From Kribbella capetownensis (GTDB taxonomy: Bacteria; Actinomycetota; Actinomycetes; Propionibacteriales; Kribbellaceae): DNA of 64,000 bases. Positions 17,651 through 27,398 of the stretch are shown here, piece by piece. The notes under the pieces were generated by a model. That model had not been told where the DNA came from and searched no databases. It saw only the letters and a program-made list of their open reading frames with translations. The stretch lies in NCBI RefSeq assembly GCF_004331485.1, contig NZ_SJKD01000011.1:216161-280160 (forward strand). Direction: 5' to 3'. How positions within the stretch are numbered: the stretch's first letter is position 1; the number at the start of each line of letters is the position of its first letter. The position numbers and the translations under genes are program-made.

Positions 17651-20600
17651 TTACGGCAGCACCCACTTCTGGTTCACCGCGACATGGCAGGTGTAGATGA
17701 TCAGCTTCGTGCCATTGGCGCTGGACGCACCGGTGGCGTCGAGGCACTGGCCGGAGCGAATGTTCAGCAGCGAGCCGTCCGGGCGAGGCAACCACTTCTG
17801 CCCGGCGCTGCCGTCACACGTCCACAGCACCGCCGCGGACCGGATCGTCGTACCGCGCACGTCCAGGCACTTGCCGAGCGAGCGCACTGTGCCGTCCTCG
17901 TACTGCGTCCACTGCTGGTTCAGGGCGCTGTGGCAGGTGTAGAGGACGGTCGGCGTGCCGTTGTTCGTCCGTGCCTGGTAGATGTCGATGCACTTCCCGG
18001 CGATCCCGGTGATCGGGCCGCGGTCGCCGTACGCCCCGAACTCCCACAGCGCGTAGTAGTTGCCGGCCGCAACGCGAGCGGTCGCGTTGATCCGCACGTA
18101 CCGCGCGTAGATCGCCCCGAACACGACGTTGTCGGTGCCGCCGTTCCCGCCGGTGGTCGAGTAGACGGTCTTCCAGGACTGCGCGTTGCCGGACACCTGG
18201 ATCTGGTACGCCTTCGCGTACGCCGACGACCAGTTGAGCAGCACTTGGTTGACCACCTGAACCGAGCCGAGATCGACCCGCAGCCATTGCGGATCGCTGC
18301 GCTTGCTCGTCCAGGCCGTCGTCATCGAACCGTCGACCGCCTTCGATCCCTCGCGGCCGGCCGCATAGATGCTGGACACCGCGACTGCCCGCCCGCGGGC
18401 GAGATTGCGCTTCGGCGTGTACGTCGCCGTGTACGTCGCGGGCGCCGCCGGGGCGACGAAGTTGTGGTTGCGCGCACCGTTGTCCGACCAGGATGCGAAC
18501 CGGTAGAGGTTGTTCGCCGATGACTGCAGGAGGCCCGCGGACAACGATCCGCTCGAGCCGACGATCGCCGTACCGGTCGACGGAGCGGCCGCGGTCTTGT
18601 TCAGGTACGTCAACTGCAGACCCGACGGTTGCGTGCCGAATGTGAGCTTCACAGTCTTCGGCTCCAGTTGCACGCTCTTGACGTCGGTCAGCCCGCCGGA
18701 GTCCTTCGCGGTCAGCCGCAGTTCCAGGTACGACGGGTATTCGTGATCGGGGGCGGTGAACGTGCCGCTCGCTCCGGTCATCGTCGTGATTTGGTGCGCA
18801 TGGCAATCACTTGGGCAGTGGTGCATGATCAGCGCCCACGTCAGCGCCGGGCCGGGCAGCGTGCCCTGCTCCGGGTCCGTGGCAGTGCCGGCGAAACTGA
18901 TGGTGTCGCCAACCTTCCACGTCGTCGCCGGACCGGGTGACGTGATCAATGCCGTCGGTGCGGTGTTGGCGACGTTGATCTGGGTGGTCGCCGTACCGGT
19001 CCCGCCGTGGCTGTCGGTCACTTTCAGCCGGGCGATGGCGGCGCCGCTGGTGGTGTAGGTGTGCTGGACAGTTGGCGCCGTCGAATCGTCGTACTGGCCG
19101 TCGTTGTCCAGGTCCCATGCGTACGCGAGGGCGTCGCCGTCGGCGTCGTTCGAGGCGGTCCCGTCGAAGGTGACGGTCAGCGGTGTCGGTCCGCTGGACG
19201 GATCCGCGTCGATCACCGCGGTCGGCGGGTTGTTGGTCGCGCTGTAGACGTAGCGCAGGACCCTGCCGTTGTCGTAGTCGACGGCGAACAGGTCGCCGCC
19301 CGGACCGTTCTGCAGCCTGGTCGTTCCGTAGCCCGAGGCGAAGTTGACGATCTTGGCGGGGTCCGGGAGGCCGTTGGTGCCGGGGAGCATCGCCCAGATG
19401 CACTGGCGGCTGTAGTCGGAGAAGAACAGGGCGCCGTCGTACTCCGGTGGGTAGTTGCCGTTCTCGTAGAAGGACATGCCGGACAGCGATGAACTGCCCG
19501 TGCTGCAGGTCTCGCCGGTGACGATGTGTGAGGTGTGATCGTAGGTGTAGTACGGCGTGGCGACCGCGCTCGCGCCGGCGGCGTACAGGTTCTCGCAGAT
19601 GTTGAGGTTGAGGGCGTCGAACGCGGCCGTGCGGCCCGGGCCTTCGTAGCAGGGCCAACCGAAGTTCGTGACCCGTGCGGTCGGGTTGACGATGCGGTCG
19701 ATCTCTTCCCACTTGGTCCAGCCGACGTCGCCGATCCAGAGTTCGTTGGTTCCTGGGCGGAAGTCGAAGCGCATCGGGTTGCGCAGGCCGTGCGCGACGA
19801 TGCGGCGAGTGTTCGGATCGGAGCTACCCGCAGCCGGGTTGCCCGGTGCGGCGAGGCCGGTGTCCGGATCGATCCGGATGATCGAGCCGTCGAGGCTTGC
19901 GGGATCGCCGCCGGTCCGTACGTCCTGGGCGCGCAGCGCGCCGCCTTCAGCGGTTGGCGAGGTGAGCTTCGCGCCGACGGGTGCCTGGCCGTCGCCACAG
20001 GGGTTGTCGGGGGTCTCGTCCGATGCCGGGAAGCCGTCCTGGCCGTAGTCGGCGTACCCGAAGCTGCCGCCGTCTCCGCCGCCGGCGTAGATCATGCCGT
20101 CGGGGCCGAACTCGATCGAGCCGATCGAGTGGCTGGGGAACACCTGGCACCAGTCCTCGACGAGCACCTGCTCGGCGCCGCCCGGGGTGACGGCCGACAA
20201 TCGAGCGCTCGCCTGGCAGCCGTCGCTCGTCGGTCCCGGCGGTGACGGGCACGGATCGTCGGTGGCGCCGGCGGTGCCCCATTTCGGTGTCGGTCCGCCG
20301 ATCAGGCCGTCGTGCGTGTACAGGACGTAGATGCGCGGATCGGCGGGGAAGTCAGGGTGCAGCGCCATTCCGAGCAGGCCGCGGTCCCAGTAGTTGTAGA
20401 CCTGGGTGCGCAGGTCGGCGAAGATCGACGGCGTCGGGTCGTCGAGCGAGTCGAACACCTTGATCCAGCCGCTCTTCTCCGCGACGAACACCCGCCCGTC
20501 CGGCGAGAACGCGACGTTCGTCGGGTTGCTCAGTCCGGTGAACACCACCTGCTCACTGAAACCACCCGGCACCGGCGCGGCGGCGCTCGCGGACACGGTC

Positions 20601-20671
20601 GTTGCCAACGGCACCAACAACAGCACACAGGCCGCAGCCACCCACCGGCGCAGTCCGGCGTAACGCCTCAT
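17651..20671 (-). CDS. Secreted sorbosone/glucose-dehydrogenase-like protein with PKD, F5/8C and ricin-B modules
   Basis: About 1006 residues from an ATG preceded by GGGGGG; a GTG six codons upstream is an alternative. Modules in order: signal peptide (to about 32, SASAAAP); GSDH-type beta-propeller (about 35-475, NPTNVAFSPDGRVFVAEKSG; DYGQDG); PKD domain (about 480-570, AYAWDLDNDGQYDD); a second Ig-like stretch; F5/8C discoidin-type carbohydrate-binding domain (about 765-890); ricin-B lectin domain (about 895-1006, repeated QW-type motifs). Probably a PQQ-dependent or related extracellular sugar oxidoreductase that clings to polysaccharide. Cofactor and substrate are inference. Confidence 0.88.
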   Translation of the reverse strand: MRRYAGLRRWVAAACVLLLVPLATTVSASAAAPVPGGFSEQVVFTGLSNPTNVAFSPDGRVFVAEKSGWIKVFDSLDDPTPSIFADLRTQVYNYWDRGLLGMALHPDFPADPRIYVLYTHDGLIGGPTPKWGTAGATDDPCPSPPGPTSDGCQASARLSAVTPGGAEQVLVEDWCQVFPSHSIGSIEFGPDGMIYAGGGDGGSFGYADYGQDGFPASDETPDNPCGDGQAPVGAKLTSPTAEGGALRAQDVRTGGDPASLDGSIIRIDPDTGLAAPGNPAAGSSDPNTRRIVAHGLRNPMRFDFRPGTNELWIGDVGWTKWEEIDRIVNPTARVTNFGWPCYEGPGRTAAFDALNLNICENLYAAGASAVATPYYTYDHTSHIVTGETCSTGSSSLSGMSFYENGNYPPEYDGALFFSDYSRQCIWAMLPGTNGLPDPAKIVNFASGYGTTRLQNGPGGDLFAVDYDNGRVLRYVYSATNNPPTAVIDADPSSGPTPLTVTFDGTASNDADGDALAYAWDLDNDGQYDDSTAPTVQHTYTTSGAAIARLKVTDSHGGTGTATTQINVANTAPTALITSPGPATTWKVGDTISFAGTATDPEQGTLPGPALTWALIMHHCPSDCHAHQITTMTGASGTFTAPDHEYPSYLELRLTAKDSGGLTDVKSVQLEPKTVKLTFGTQPSGLQLTYLNKTAAAPSTGTAIVGSSGSLSAGLLQSSANNLYRFASWSDNGARNHNFVAPAAPATYTATYTPKRNLARGRAVAVSSIYAAGREGSKAVDGSMTTAWTSKRSDPQWLRVDLGSVQVVNQVLLNWSSAYAKAYQIQVSGNAQSWKTVYSTTGGNGGTDNVVFGAIYARYVRINATARVAAGNYYALWEFGAYGDRGPITGIAGKCIDIYQARTNNGTPTVLYTCHSALNQQWTQYEDGTVRSLGKCLDVRGTTIRSAAVLWTCDGSAGQKWLPRPDGSLLNIRSGQCLDATGASSANGTKLIIYTCHVAVNQKWVLP

Positions 20672-20880
20672 GAAGCCCCCCAGGCTCACCTGTCCTCACC
20701 AGCCCTCACAGCCCCCCGTGAGCACCCAAGTGACCGCCAGCATGAAGCCAAGAACACGGCCCGCGCAATACCCCGTTTCAAACGCCTACTTGGCGTCAGT
20801 GACCGGTCACTCCCGCGACATCGAGCATCCGACGATGCTCGATCCCATCGCTGGGGCATGGAGTCGGGTACCGGGGCCGT

Positions 20881-21897
20881 ATGCGACTTCGGCGGAGCCA
20901 TCCTGACGAGCCGGGTTTCGCGCGCCGGCGGCGCGGGCGTGGGTTCAGCTATGTGGATGCCGACGGCAAGGTTCTCAAGGACACCGACGTGGTCGAGCGG
21001 ATCCGGACGCTGGCGATCCCGCCGGCCTGGACCGATGTGTGGATCTGCCCGTACCCGAATGGTCACATCCAGGCGATGGGCACGGACCAGGCGGGCAGGC
21101 GGCAGTACCTGTACCACGACGACTGGCGCTCGGCCCAGGACGAGGACAAGCACGACCGGGTACGGCGGCTCGCGCGCAAACTGCCGGCCTTCCGGGAGGC
21201 GGTCGACGCGGACCTGTGCAAGCGCGGTCTCGATCGGAGCCGAGTACTTGCCGTGGCCCTGCGAATGCTGGACTACGGCGTCTTCCGGACCGGCAACACG
21301 GAGTACGCGGAGGAACACGGCAGTCGTGGTGCGGCGACGTTGCTGCGCGACGACGTCCGCGTCAGCAAGGGCAAGGTCGTGTTCGACTTCGTCGCGAAGG
21401 GCGGGCAGCAGCGCACGATCGAGTTGGACGACGATCGGCTGGTGACCGCCGTACGGTCGCTGAAGCGAGGCCGGCACAAGAATCCGCGGCTGCTGATGTA
21501 CCGCGACGACGACGGCTATCACGAGATCGACGCGGGCACGATCAACGAGCGTTTTCAGGAACTGGTCGGAGAGGACTACACGGTCAAGGATCTCCGGACC
21601 TGGACCGCCACCGTGCACGCCGCGGTGGACCTGGCCGAGGCGGACCCGCCGACGACGAAGAAGGCCCTGAACACCGCGGTCAAGGAGATGCTCGAGGAGG
21701 TGTCCGACCATCTCGGCAACACCCCGACGGTCGCGCGTACGTCGTACGTCGATCCGCGCGTCGTCGAGCAGTACGAGCACGGCCGCACCATCACCGACGC
21801 CGTCGACCACGCCGGCACCGACCTCGACGACGACAAGACCCGCGCCACCCTCGAACGCTCCGTCAACCGCCTCCTGGACCAGGACACTCGCGCGTAG
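20881..21897 (+). CDS. DNA topoisomerase IB (poxvirus-like)
   Basis: The 338-residue protein matches bacterial type IB topoisomerases. The N-terminal domain contains IRTLAIPPAWTDVWICPYPN (41-60). Catalytic residues are Arg136 (GVFRTGNTEY), Lys172 in the FVAKGG hairpin, Arg239 (KDLRTWTATV), and the nucleophile Tyr289 (ARTSYVDPRV). It would relax supercoils through a 3'-phosphotyrosyl intermediate. It is a stand-alone gene. Confidence 0.95.
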   Translation: MRLRRSHPDEPGFARRRRGRGFSYVDADGKVLKDTDVVERIRTLAIPPAWTDVWICPYPNGHIQAMGTDQAGRRQYLYHDDWRSAQDEDKHDRVRRLARKLPAFREAVDADLCKRGLDRSRVLAVALRMLDYGVFRTGNTEYAEEHGSRGAATLLRDDVRVSKGKVVFDFVAKGGQQRTIELDDDRLVTAVRSLKRGRHKNPRLLMYRDDDGYHEIDAGTINERFQELVGEDYTVKDLRTWTATVHAAVDLAEADPPTTKKALNTAVKEMLEEVSDHLGNTPTVARTSYVDPRVVEQYEHGRTITDAVDHAGTDLDDDKTRATLERSVNRLLDQDTRA

Positions 21898-21937
21898 ACA
21901 GGGCTTCAGGTCGACCCGGTCGGGTACTGGCTGTGTC

Positions 21938-22603
21938 GTGACTGACGACCGGCTCCTGGACCTGGCCCAGCGACTGGCGAGGACGCTGACTCCCGGCGAC
22001 CTCGACCACACGCTGAGTCAGATCACGGCCGCGGCGGTCGAAGCCCTGCCGGACACAGACTACGCGAGCATCACGATCCTGCACGTCGACGGCCGGCTGG
22101 AGACGGTCGCTCCGACCGACGATCTGCTCTGGGGCGTCGACGCCGCGCAGTACGAACTCCGTGAAGGCCCCTGCTACCAGGCAGCCGCAGATTCCGTGCA
22201 CATCACGTCACCCGATCTGGCGCACGACGAGCGATTCCCGCGGTACGCCGCGAGCGCGGTGGCAGCCGGTCTCTATGCCCAGGCCGGCATTCAGCTGTTC
22301 GACGCACCCAAGTCGCGTGGTGCGCTGAACCTGTATGCCCGTCAGGTCGGTGCCTTCAGCGATCTTGGTGGCCTGGGTGAACTGTTCCGGCACCAGGCGG
22401 CGATGGCCATCGACTACGCCCGCGAGATCCACAACCTGCAGGAAGCCGTCCGGACCCGCAGCACCATCGGCACCGCGGTCGGCATCGTGATGGAGCGCTA
22501 CCACCTCACCGACGAGCGCGCCTTCGCCTTCCTGGCCCGCCTGTCCCAGGACGGCAACGTGAAACTGCGAGAAGTCGCCAGACGCCTGATCGCCAACGAC
22601 TGA
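21938..22603 (+). CDS. GAF-ANTAR RNA-binding regulator
   Basis: The 221-residue protein has a GAF sensor domain (about 15-150; YASITILHVDGRLETVAPTD) followed by a C-terminal ANTAR domain (about 157-215; RSTIGTAVGIVMERYHLTDE and AFAFLARLSQDGNVKLREVA). ANTAR domains bind paired RNA hairpins and antiterminate transcription. GAF-ANTAR proteins are abundant in actinobacteria and usually have unknown ligands. No hairpin target was identified beside it. Confidence 0.92.
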   Translation: MTDDRLLDLAQRLARTLTPGDLDHTLSQITAAAVEALPDTDYASITILHVDGRLETVAPTDDLLWGVDAAQYELREGPCYQAAADSVHITSPDLAHDERFPRYAASAVAAGLYAQAGIQLFDAPKSRGALNLYARQVGAFSDLGGLGELFRHQAAMAIDYAREIHNLQEAVRTRSTIGTAVGIVMERYHLTDERAFAFLARLSQDGNVKLREVARRLIAND

Positions 22604-22749
22604 CGGCGGGGCGAGGTAGTGCTCCGCGCCGAGCGCCGAACCCCAGTGCCAGGACGAGACCCGGCTCTCGAGCTTGGCTGCACTCGGCCCTGGCCGACGC
22701 TGCTCGACGCGAAGCGGTACGGCCGCCCGGTACCCGCGGCCAAACGCGG

Positions 22750-23970
22750 ATGTCCGGCGTACATACGTCGGTGTGGCGGGGGTACCGATGGGCGGTGAGG
22801 CGAGCAGGGGAAGTGATTGCAGGCCGGTACCGGATCGTGGGGGTGATCGGTCGCGGTGGGATGGGGGAGGTCTACCGGGCGACGGATCAGGTGCTGGGGC
22901 GGGACGTGGCGGTCAAGCTGATGCTGCCGGTTCCGGGGACGCTCGCGGCGTCGGAGCGATTCCTGCGGGAGGCGCGTGCTACCGCGCGGATCCATGATCC
23001 ACACGTCGTCGCGGCGTACGACTTCGGCGACCATGACGGCTGCTGCTACCTGGCGATGGAGCTGGTCAGCGGTCGTAGCGTCGGCGACGAGCTCCGGCGC
23101 GAGGGTCCGTTCGCACCGGATCGCGCCGTACACATTGTCAGGCAGGCTGCGGCTGGGTTGGCGGCGGCTCACCGGCTGGGCATCGTGCATCGCGACATCA
23201 AGCCAGGCAATCTGTTGCTGGCCGACGACGGGACGGTGAAGGTCGCCGACTTCGGCATCGTCCGATTTCTCGAGGACTACACCACCACGCTGACCTCGAC
23301 CGGGCAGATCGTCGGCACGAGTCACTTTCTCGCGCCGGAACGCGCGCTGGGTCGTCCTGCGGAGCCGCCGTCCGATGTGTACGCGCTCGGCTGTGTGCTC
23401 TACCAGTTGGTCACCGGCCATCCGCCGTTCCTCGCCGACGAGCCGGCGTCGATCATGTTCCAGCACGTACGGCGAGAACCGGTGCCGCCGAGCGAACTCC
23501 GGCCTGAACTGGCCGGCGATGTCGAAGCGCTCCTTCTCTGGATGCTCACGAAGGACCCGGCTGAGCGACCGACCGCGGCCCAGGTCACAGACGGCGCGCG
23601 GCCGCCGGTTCCCGGAGTTTTGCCCGTACGTCGGGCAGTCGCGCGGCCGGTTCGCGCCGGGGTTGTCGCAGGACTGGCGTTAATGCTGTCGGCAACTGTC
23701 GGAATCGTCTTCGCTACCAGGGATGTGAAGCTTCCGACGACCAACGACCTGTCCCCGACCGACAGTCGCACCACCCCACCATCCGCCGTACCCACGACGA
23801 CGTCTCGACCACCGAGCCCGGCCCCGACCCAGACGGTCACCCAGACGACCACGCTCCGGCCAGTGCCGCGGTCAGGTCCGAGCAAGCCGAAGCCGCCGGA
23901 CCCCGGATCCACTGGTCGCCCGAAGGACGACAAGCCGGGCCAGGACAAGCCGAAGAAGCCAAAGCCCTGA
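22750..23970 (+). CDS. Membrane Ser/Thr protein kinase with Pro/Thr-rich tail
   Basis: The kinase domain covers about residues 25-285 with a glycine loop GRGGMGEVY, catalytic Lys56, HRDIKPGN (147-154) and DFG (167-169). One transmembrane helix at about 300-320 is followed by an extracellular Pro/Thr/Lys-rich tail with no PASTA repeats. The start is uncertain: the ATG at 22750 lacks a ribosome-binding site, and GTG codons at 22795 or 22813 also precede the domain. It resembles the kinase at 25382-26680 and sits near a sigma factor, so it may belong to stress signalling. Confidence 0.93.
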   Translation: MSGVHTSVWRGYRWAVRRAGEVIAGRYRIVGVIGRGGMGEVYRATDQVLGRDVAVKLMLPVPGTLAASERFLREARATARIHDPHVVAAYDFGDHDGCCYLAMELVSGRSVGDELRREGPFAPDRAVHIVRQAAAGLAAAHRLGIVHRDIKPGNLLLADDGTVKVADFGIVRFLEDYTTTLTSTGQIVGTSHFLAPERALGRPAEPPSDVYALGCVLYQLVTGHPPFLADEPASIMFQHVRREPVPPSELRPELAGDVEALLLWMLTKDPAERPTAAQVTDGARPPVPGVLPVRRAVARPVRAGVVAGLALMLSATVGIVFATRDVKLPTTNDLSPTDSRTTPPSAVPTTTSRPPSPAPTQTVTQTTTLRPVPRSGPSKPKPPDPGSTGRPKDDKPGQDKPKKPKP

Positions 23971-24179
23971 TGAGGCGGCCCATGGACGTACGTACTCCGA
24001 TGGCACGGTGGTGGAGACCCAGCCCGCAGTTCTGGCCGCACTCCACCGACCGTGCCTTGGGCGCATCGGGTACCCGCGTTCCGGGCGTCCATGCATGCGA
24101 TGGGGTACTGGATTGACGTAGGTAATGACCGTGGTCCGGAGGTGGGCTGCGCCGTGACTCACGTCGCGAGGTCAGCTTC

Positions 24180-25010
24180 ATGGTTCCCACCGAATCCGCC
24201 ATGGTCAGCCCGGTCCGCAAGGACTGCCTGACTCCCGAGGACAGAGCCCGCCGCGAGGCGGCAACCTGGGCGTTGTTCGAGGTCAGAGAGCGCAGTACGG
24301 ACGAGGACGAGCGGCAGCGGCTGCTCCAAGAGATCGTCGAGTTGAACATCGAGATCGCCCGCGGGATCGGGCGGCGGTTCCGCGGCCGCGGTGCCGAGGA
24401 CGAGGACCTCGAACAGGTCGCGTACCTCGGTCTGCTGAAGGCGGTGCACAACTTCCGGCTCGACCACGGTACGCCGTTCATCGGGTTCGCCATCCCGACG
24501 ATCCGCGGCGAGGTGAAGCGGTACTTCCGTGACTGTTCCTGGACGGTACGAATCCCACGGCGGATGCAGGAACTCCAGGGCATGATCGCCGCCGCGGTGC
24601 CGATTCTCGAGCAGGAACTCAACCGTGAACCCACGCTCGCGGAGATCGCGGACCGGATCGGCGTCGAGGTCACCGAGGTCAACGGTGCCGAGGCGGCGCG
24701 AGGATGCTTCAACGTCCTGTCGCTCGATCGGCCCGCCACCGAGTCGGAGTCCCCGTTGGGAGAGACCGTCGCCGACGACAGTGACCGCCGGTACTTCGAC
24801 CAGCTCGAAGCCGTCGACATGCTCGGCCCGGTCGTCGACGACCTGGACCCGCGCGACCGGCGGATCCTGGAGCTGCGGTTCGTGGAGGGGTGGACGCAGT
24901 CGGACATCGGCGACGACATCGGCGTCAGCCAGATGCAGATCTCCCGGTTGCTGAACAGGATCCTCAGGGATCTCCGCGGGAAGCTCGACCCGTTGCCGAC
25001 GGCCGCGTGA
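24180..25010 (+). CDS. RNA polymerase sigma factor, SigB/SigF family
   Basis: The 276-residue protein has sigma-70 region 2 (EDLEQVAYLGLLKAVHNF; FAIPTIRGEVKRYFRD), region 3 (VPILEQELNREPTLAEIADR) and region 4 HTH (EGWTQSDIGDDIGVSQMQIS, about 238-257). The FAIPTIRGEVKR segment is characteristic of the stress/sporulation SigB-SigF-SigG group. No anti-sigma or anti-anti-sigma gene lies beside it. It sits between two kinase genes. Confidence 0.94.
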   Translation: MVPTESAMVSPVRKDCLTPEDRARREAATWALFEVRERSTDEDERQRLLQEIVELNIEIARGIGRRFRGRGAEDEDLEQVAYLGLLKAVHNFRLDHGTPFIGFAIPTIRGEVKRYFRDCSWTVRIPRRMQELQGMIAAAVPILEQELNREPTLAEIADRIGVEVTEVNGAEAARGCFNVLSLDRPATESESPLGETVADDSDRRYFDQLEAVDMLGPVVDDLDPRDRRILELRFVEGWTQSDIGDDIGVSQMQISRLLNRILRDLRGKLDPLPTAA

Positions 25011-25016
25011 GCGAGG

Positions 25017-25319
25017 TCAGGGCACGCGCCAGGCGTGCAGTGGCATCGGGCACTGCGGTTCGGTGGCGACGTCGTCGAGGTCGTACGCCACCAGCGGGCA
25101 GCGCCGGCAGTACAGGAGTCCGTCGTCGGGATTGGTGAACAGCTCGTGACCGTGCGTGTTCCCCGCGACCGGGCAGGAGGTGTTCTCGATCTCCAGCCGG
25201 TCGACGAAGTGGGCGCCGCAGCGGATGCAGACCGATCCCGCGCTGAGACGCGCCAGGGTCGTCACCCGCGACACAGCCACGACCCGATGGCCGTTGATCT
25301 CAACGACGGATTCGTTCAC
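25017..25319 (-). CDS. Small cysteine-rich protein of unknown function
   Basis: The 100-residue protein is not assigned to a named family. It has two likely zinc-knuckle pairs, CIRC (about 32-35) and CRRC (about 71-74), plus a later single Cys in PQCPMPLHAW and one in SCPVAG. This suggests a zinc-stabilised fold. It is convergent with the sigma-factor gene with a 6-nt gap and divergent from nothing obvious. The even codon bias supports a real gene. Confidence 0.6.
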   Translation of the reverse strand: MNESVVEINGHRVVAVSRVTTLARLSAGSVCIRCGAHFVDRLEIENTSCPVAGNTHGHELFTNPDDGLLYCRRCPLVAYDLDDVATEPQCPMPLHAWRVP

Positions 25320-25381
25320 GGTCCTCTTCCCCGAAAACGCGGACAGATCTTCGGTGCCCCCCGCAAGGATTTCTACGCCTC

Positions 25382-26680
25382 CTACTCTGCGCCAGGTGGT
25401 GGCGTGTCTGTCGGTTGCCCGCTCGGTGAGTTGGTCTCGGGTGGCGGTGTGTTCGAGGGGGAGGTCGGTGTCGACTCAGTGGGTTCGCTGGTGGTGCTGG
25501 TCTCAGTGGGCTCGGTCGGGGTCGGCGTTTCCGACGGCGTGGTCGAGGGAGTCTCGGACGGGGTGGGTGACACTGACGGGCTCTGCGTGGGCTGAGTCTT
25601 CGTGGTCTCGTTCTGCTGATTCCCAGTTGCGGACCGAGACGGGTCGGTCGTGGTTGGCTTCGGCCTCGCCGTACTGGGCGTCGTTTGTGGTCCGACGTCA
25701 GTCGTCGGGGGCGGCGTGTCGTTGCCGTTGAGGATGAAGCCGGCCATGACCGCGGCAGCCGTCGCGAGGGCCGCGATCAGTCCGATCAGCAGGGCGTTCC
25801 GCCGTCTCTGGGTGGGCGGCGGCGGTTGCAGAGGCTCGAGTGGGCTGGTTGTCTCTGGCCCTACGGGTGCGCCAACGCTCGCCGTACGGAGATAGCCGGT
25901 GGCGACCTCCTCGGCGGACGGACGGTCAGCGGGATCCTTGGAGAGCATCCCGAGCAGGCCGATCTCGAAGGAGCCGCCGAGCTCGGGGCGAATCAGACTC
26001 GGCTGACCTGGAGAAGCGTCGACGTGCTGGTAGAGGATCGCGGTCGGATGGTCCGCCGTGAACGGCGGCCGGCCGGTGACGAGTTGGTAGAGCACGCAAC
26101 CCAGCGCGTAGACGTCCGCCGGCTTACCGGACCGCTCGCCGCGCGCCCGTTCCGGCGCGAGGTAGTGGACGCTGCCGATGATCTGGCCGGTCCCCGTCAG
26201 CGTGGTCGCGCCTTCCTCGGGGACGTGAGCGATACCGAAGTCGGCGACCTTGACGGTCCCGTCGGTCGTCAGCAACAGGTTGCTCGGCTTGACATCACGG
26301 TGTACGACGTCCTGCTGATGCGCCGCCGCCAGCCCTGCGGCGCTTTGCTCGATGAGATCGATTGCCCGATCCTTGGGCAGCGGGCCCTTCTCGGCGAGCT
26401 CGTCCGCCACCGACCCGCCCTCGACCAGTTCCATCGCCAGGAAGAAGCCGTCGTCGTGGTTGCCGAAGTCGTACACCGCGACCACGTGCGGATCGTTCAG
26501 CCTCGCAGCGGCTCGCGCCTCCCGGTGGAAGCGCTCGGCAGCCCGCGGATCCTTGTCGGACGGCAGCAGCAGTTTGACCGCGACCGGACGCCCCAACTGC
26601 TCATCCGTGCCGCGGAACACCTCGCCCATCCCACCCCGGCCGATCGAGGCGCCCAACCTGTACCGCTCCGCTACCAACAT
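25382..26680 (-). CDS. Membrane Ser/Thr protein kinase with Pro/Ser/Thr-rich tail
   Basis: About 432 residues from an ATG at 26680, placed directly before the kinase fold (VAERYRLGASIGRGGMGEVF). It has HRDVKPSNLLL and DFG motifs, GxxxYLAPER in the activation region, and one transmembrane helix (NALLIGLIAALATAAAVMAG) after about residue 295. The roughly 110-residue extracellular tail is rich in Pro, Ser and Thr and ends at PPPGAE. Close paralogue of the 22750-23970 kinase (same subdomain wording, e.g. YALGCVLYQLVTG). The tail could span or sense the cell wall; this is inference. Confidence 0.93.
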   Translation of the reverse strand: MLVAERYRLGASIGRGGMGEVFRGTDEQLGRPVAVKLLLPSDKDPRAAERFHREARAAARLNDPHVVAVYDFGNHDDGFFLAMELVEGGSVADELAEKGPLPKDRAIDLIEQSAAGLAAAHQQDVVHRDVKPSNLLLTTDGTVKVADFGIAHVPEEGATTLTGTGQIIGSVHYLAPERARGERSGKPADVYALGCVLYQLVTGRPPFTADHPTAILYQHVDASPGQPSLIRPELGGSFEIGLLGMLSKDPADRPSAEEVATGYLRTASVGAPVGPETTSPLEPLQPPPPTQRRRNALLIGLIAALATAAAVMAGFILNGNDTPPPTTDVGPQTTPSTARPKPTTTDPSRSATGNQQNETTKTQPTQSPSVSPTPSETPSTTPSETPTPTEPTETSTTSEPTESTPTSPSNTPPPETNSPSGQPTDTPPPGAE

Positions 26681-26815
26681 CCTGACACCCGTACCCACCC
26701 CTACCGTCACCGAACCACTACGCACCGCCCAGCCTAACCAGCCACCACAGACACAAAACCGGATCAGCCGGTCCGGCTCCGCCATCAACCGATGGTCCTG
26801 CGCACTGGTGCTGTC

Positions 26816-27398
26816 TCAGCCGGTCGATTGAAGACGAGTGAGCAGGAGGCGTTCGATGGCCGCTCCGGCCTGGGGACCGTGGGAGAAGGCGATCGTCGCC
26901 TCCTGCGTCTCTTCGGTCCACAGTGCGCAGGTGTGGAAGCCGTGCCAGTCGCCCGTGTGCAGGAAGAAGCGGCGCTTGTCATCGGTGAACAACCCGAGGC
27001 CGTAGCTCACCCCGTCGTCTTCAGTGCGCGCGACCGGTGCGGAGAGCTGCGTCGCCGAGGTCCGCCTGCGCGGCTTCGTCGAACGGCTCCGCGATACCGG
27101 AGGTGTGGCTCAGGAGGTCTTGGAGCGTGATCGCAGGGTCCAGCCGCCATACCGCGTGAAGCTCAGGAAAGTGCTCGCGGATGGGCGTTTCCCAGGCGCC
27201 GGGGGACTGGCGGCAGGCCAGTACGACGGCTGTGGCGACGATGGGCTTGGTGACAGAGGCGAGCCGGGATCGCATCTTCAGGACGTCAACGTCTGCGGGC
27301 AATCCGTGGCGTGTGAACTCGTCCGCAGCCGCAGTGCTGATGTGCCGAGTGCCGTGAATGATCCAGTCGACCCCAGCCGGCAGGTCGTCGGCGGTCAC
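26816..27398 (-). pseudogene. Broken beta-lactamase-family serine hydrolase
   Basis: The first frame (27398 to 27021) encodes the N-terminal part with the catalytic motif SVTKP and LQDLLSHTSGIAEPF, then stops. A second frame (27010 to 26816) encodes only a C-terminal piece (YGLGLFTDDKRRFFLHTGDW, then ALWTEETQEATIAFSHG). Roughly 120-150 central residues, including the Tyr motif, are missing. The start overlaps the DUF1028 gene by 4 nt, so it was once a coupled two-gene operon. Confidence 0.8.
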
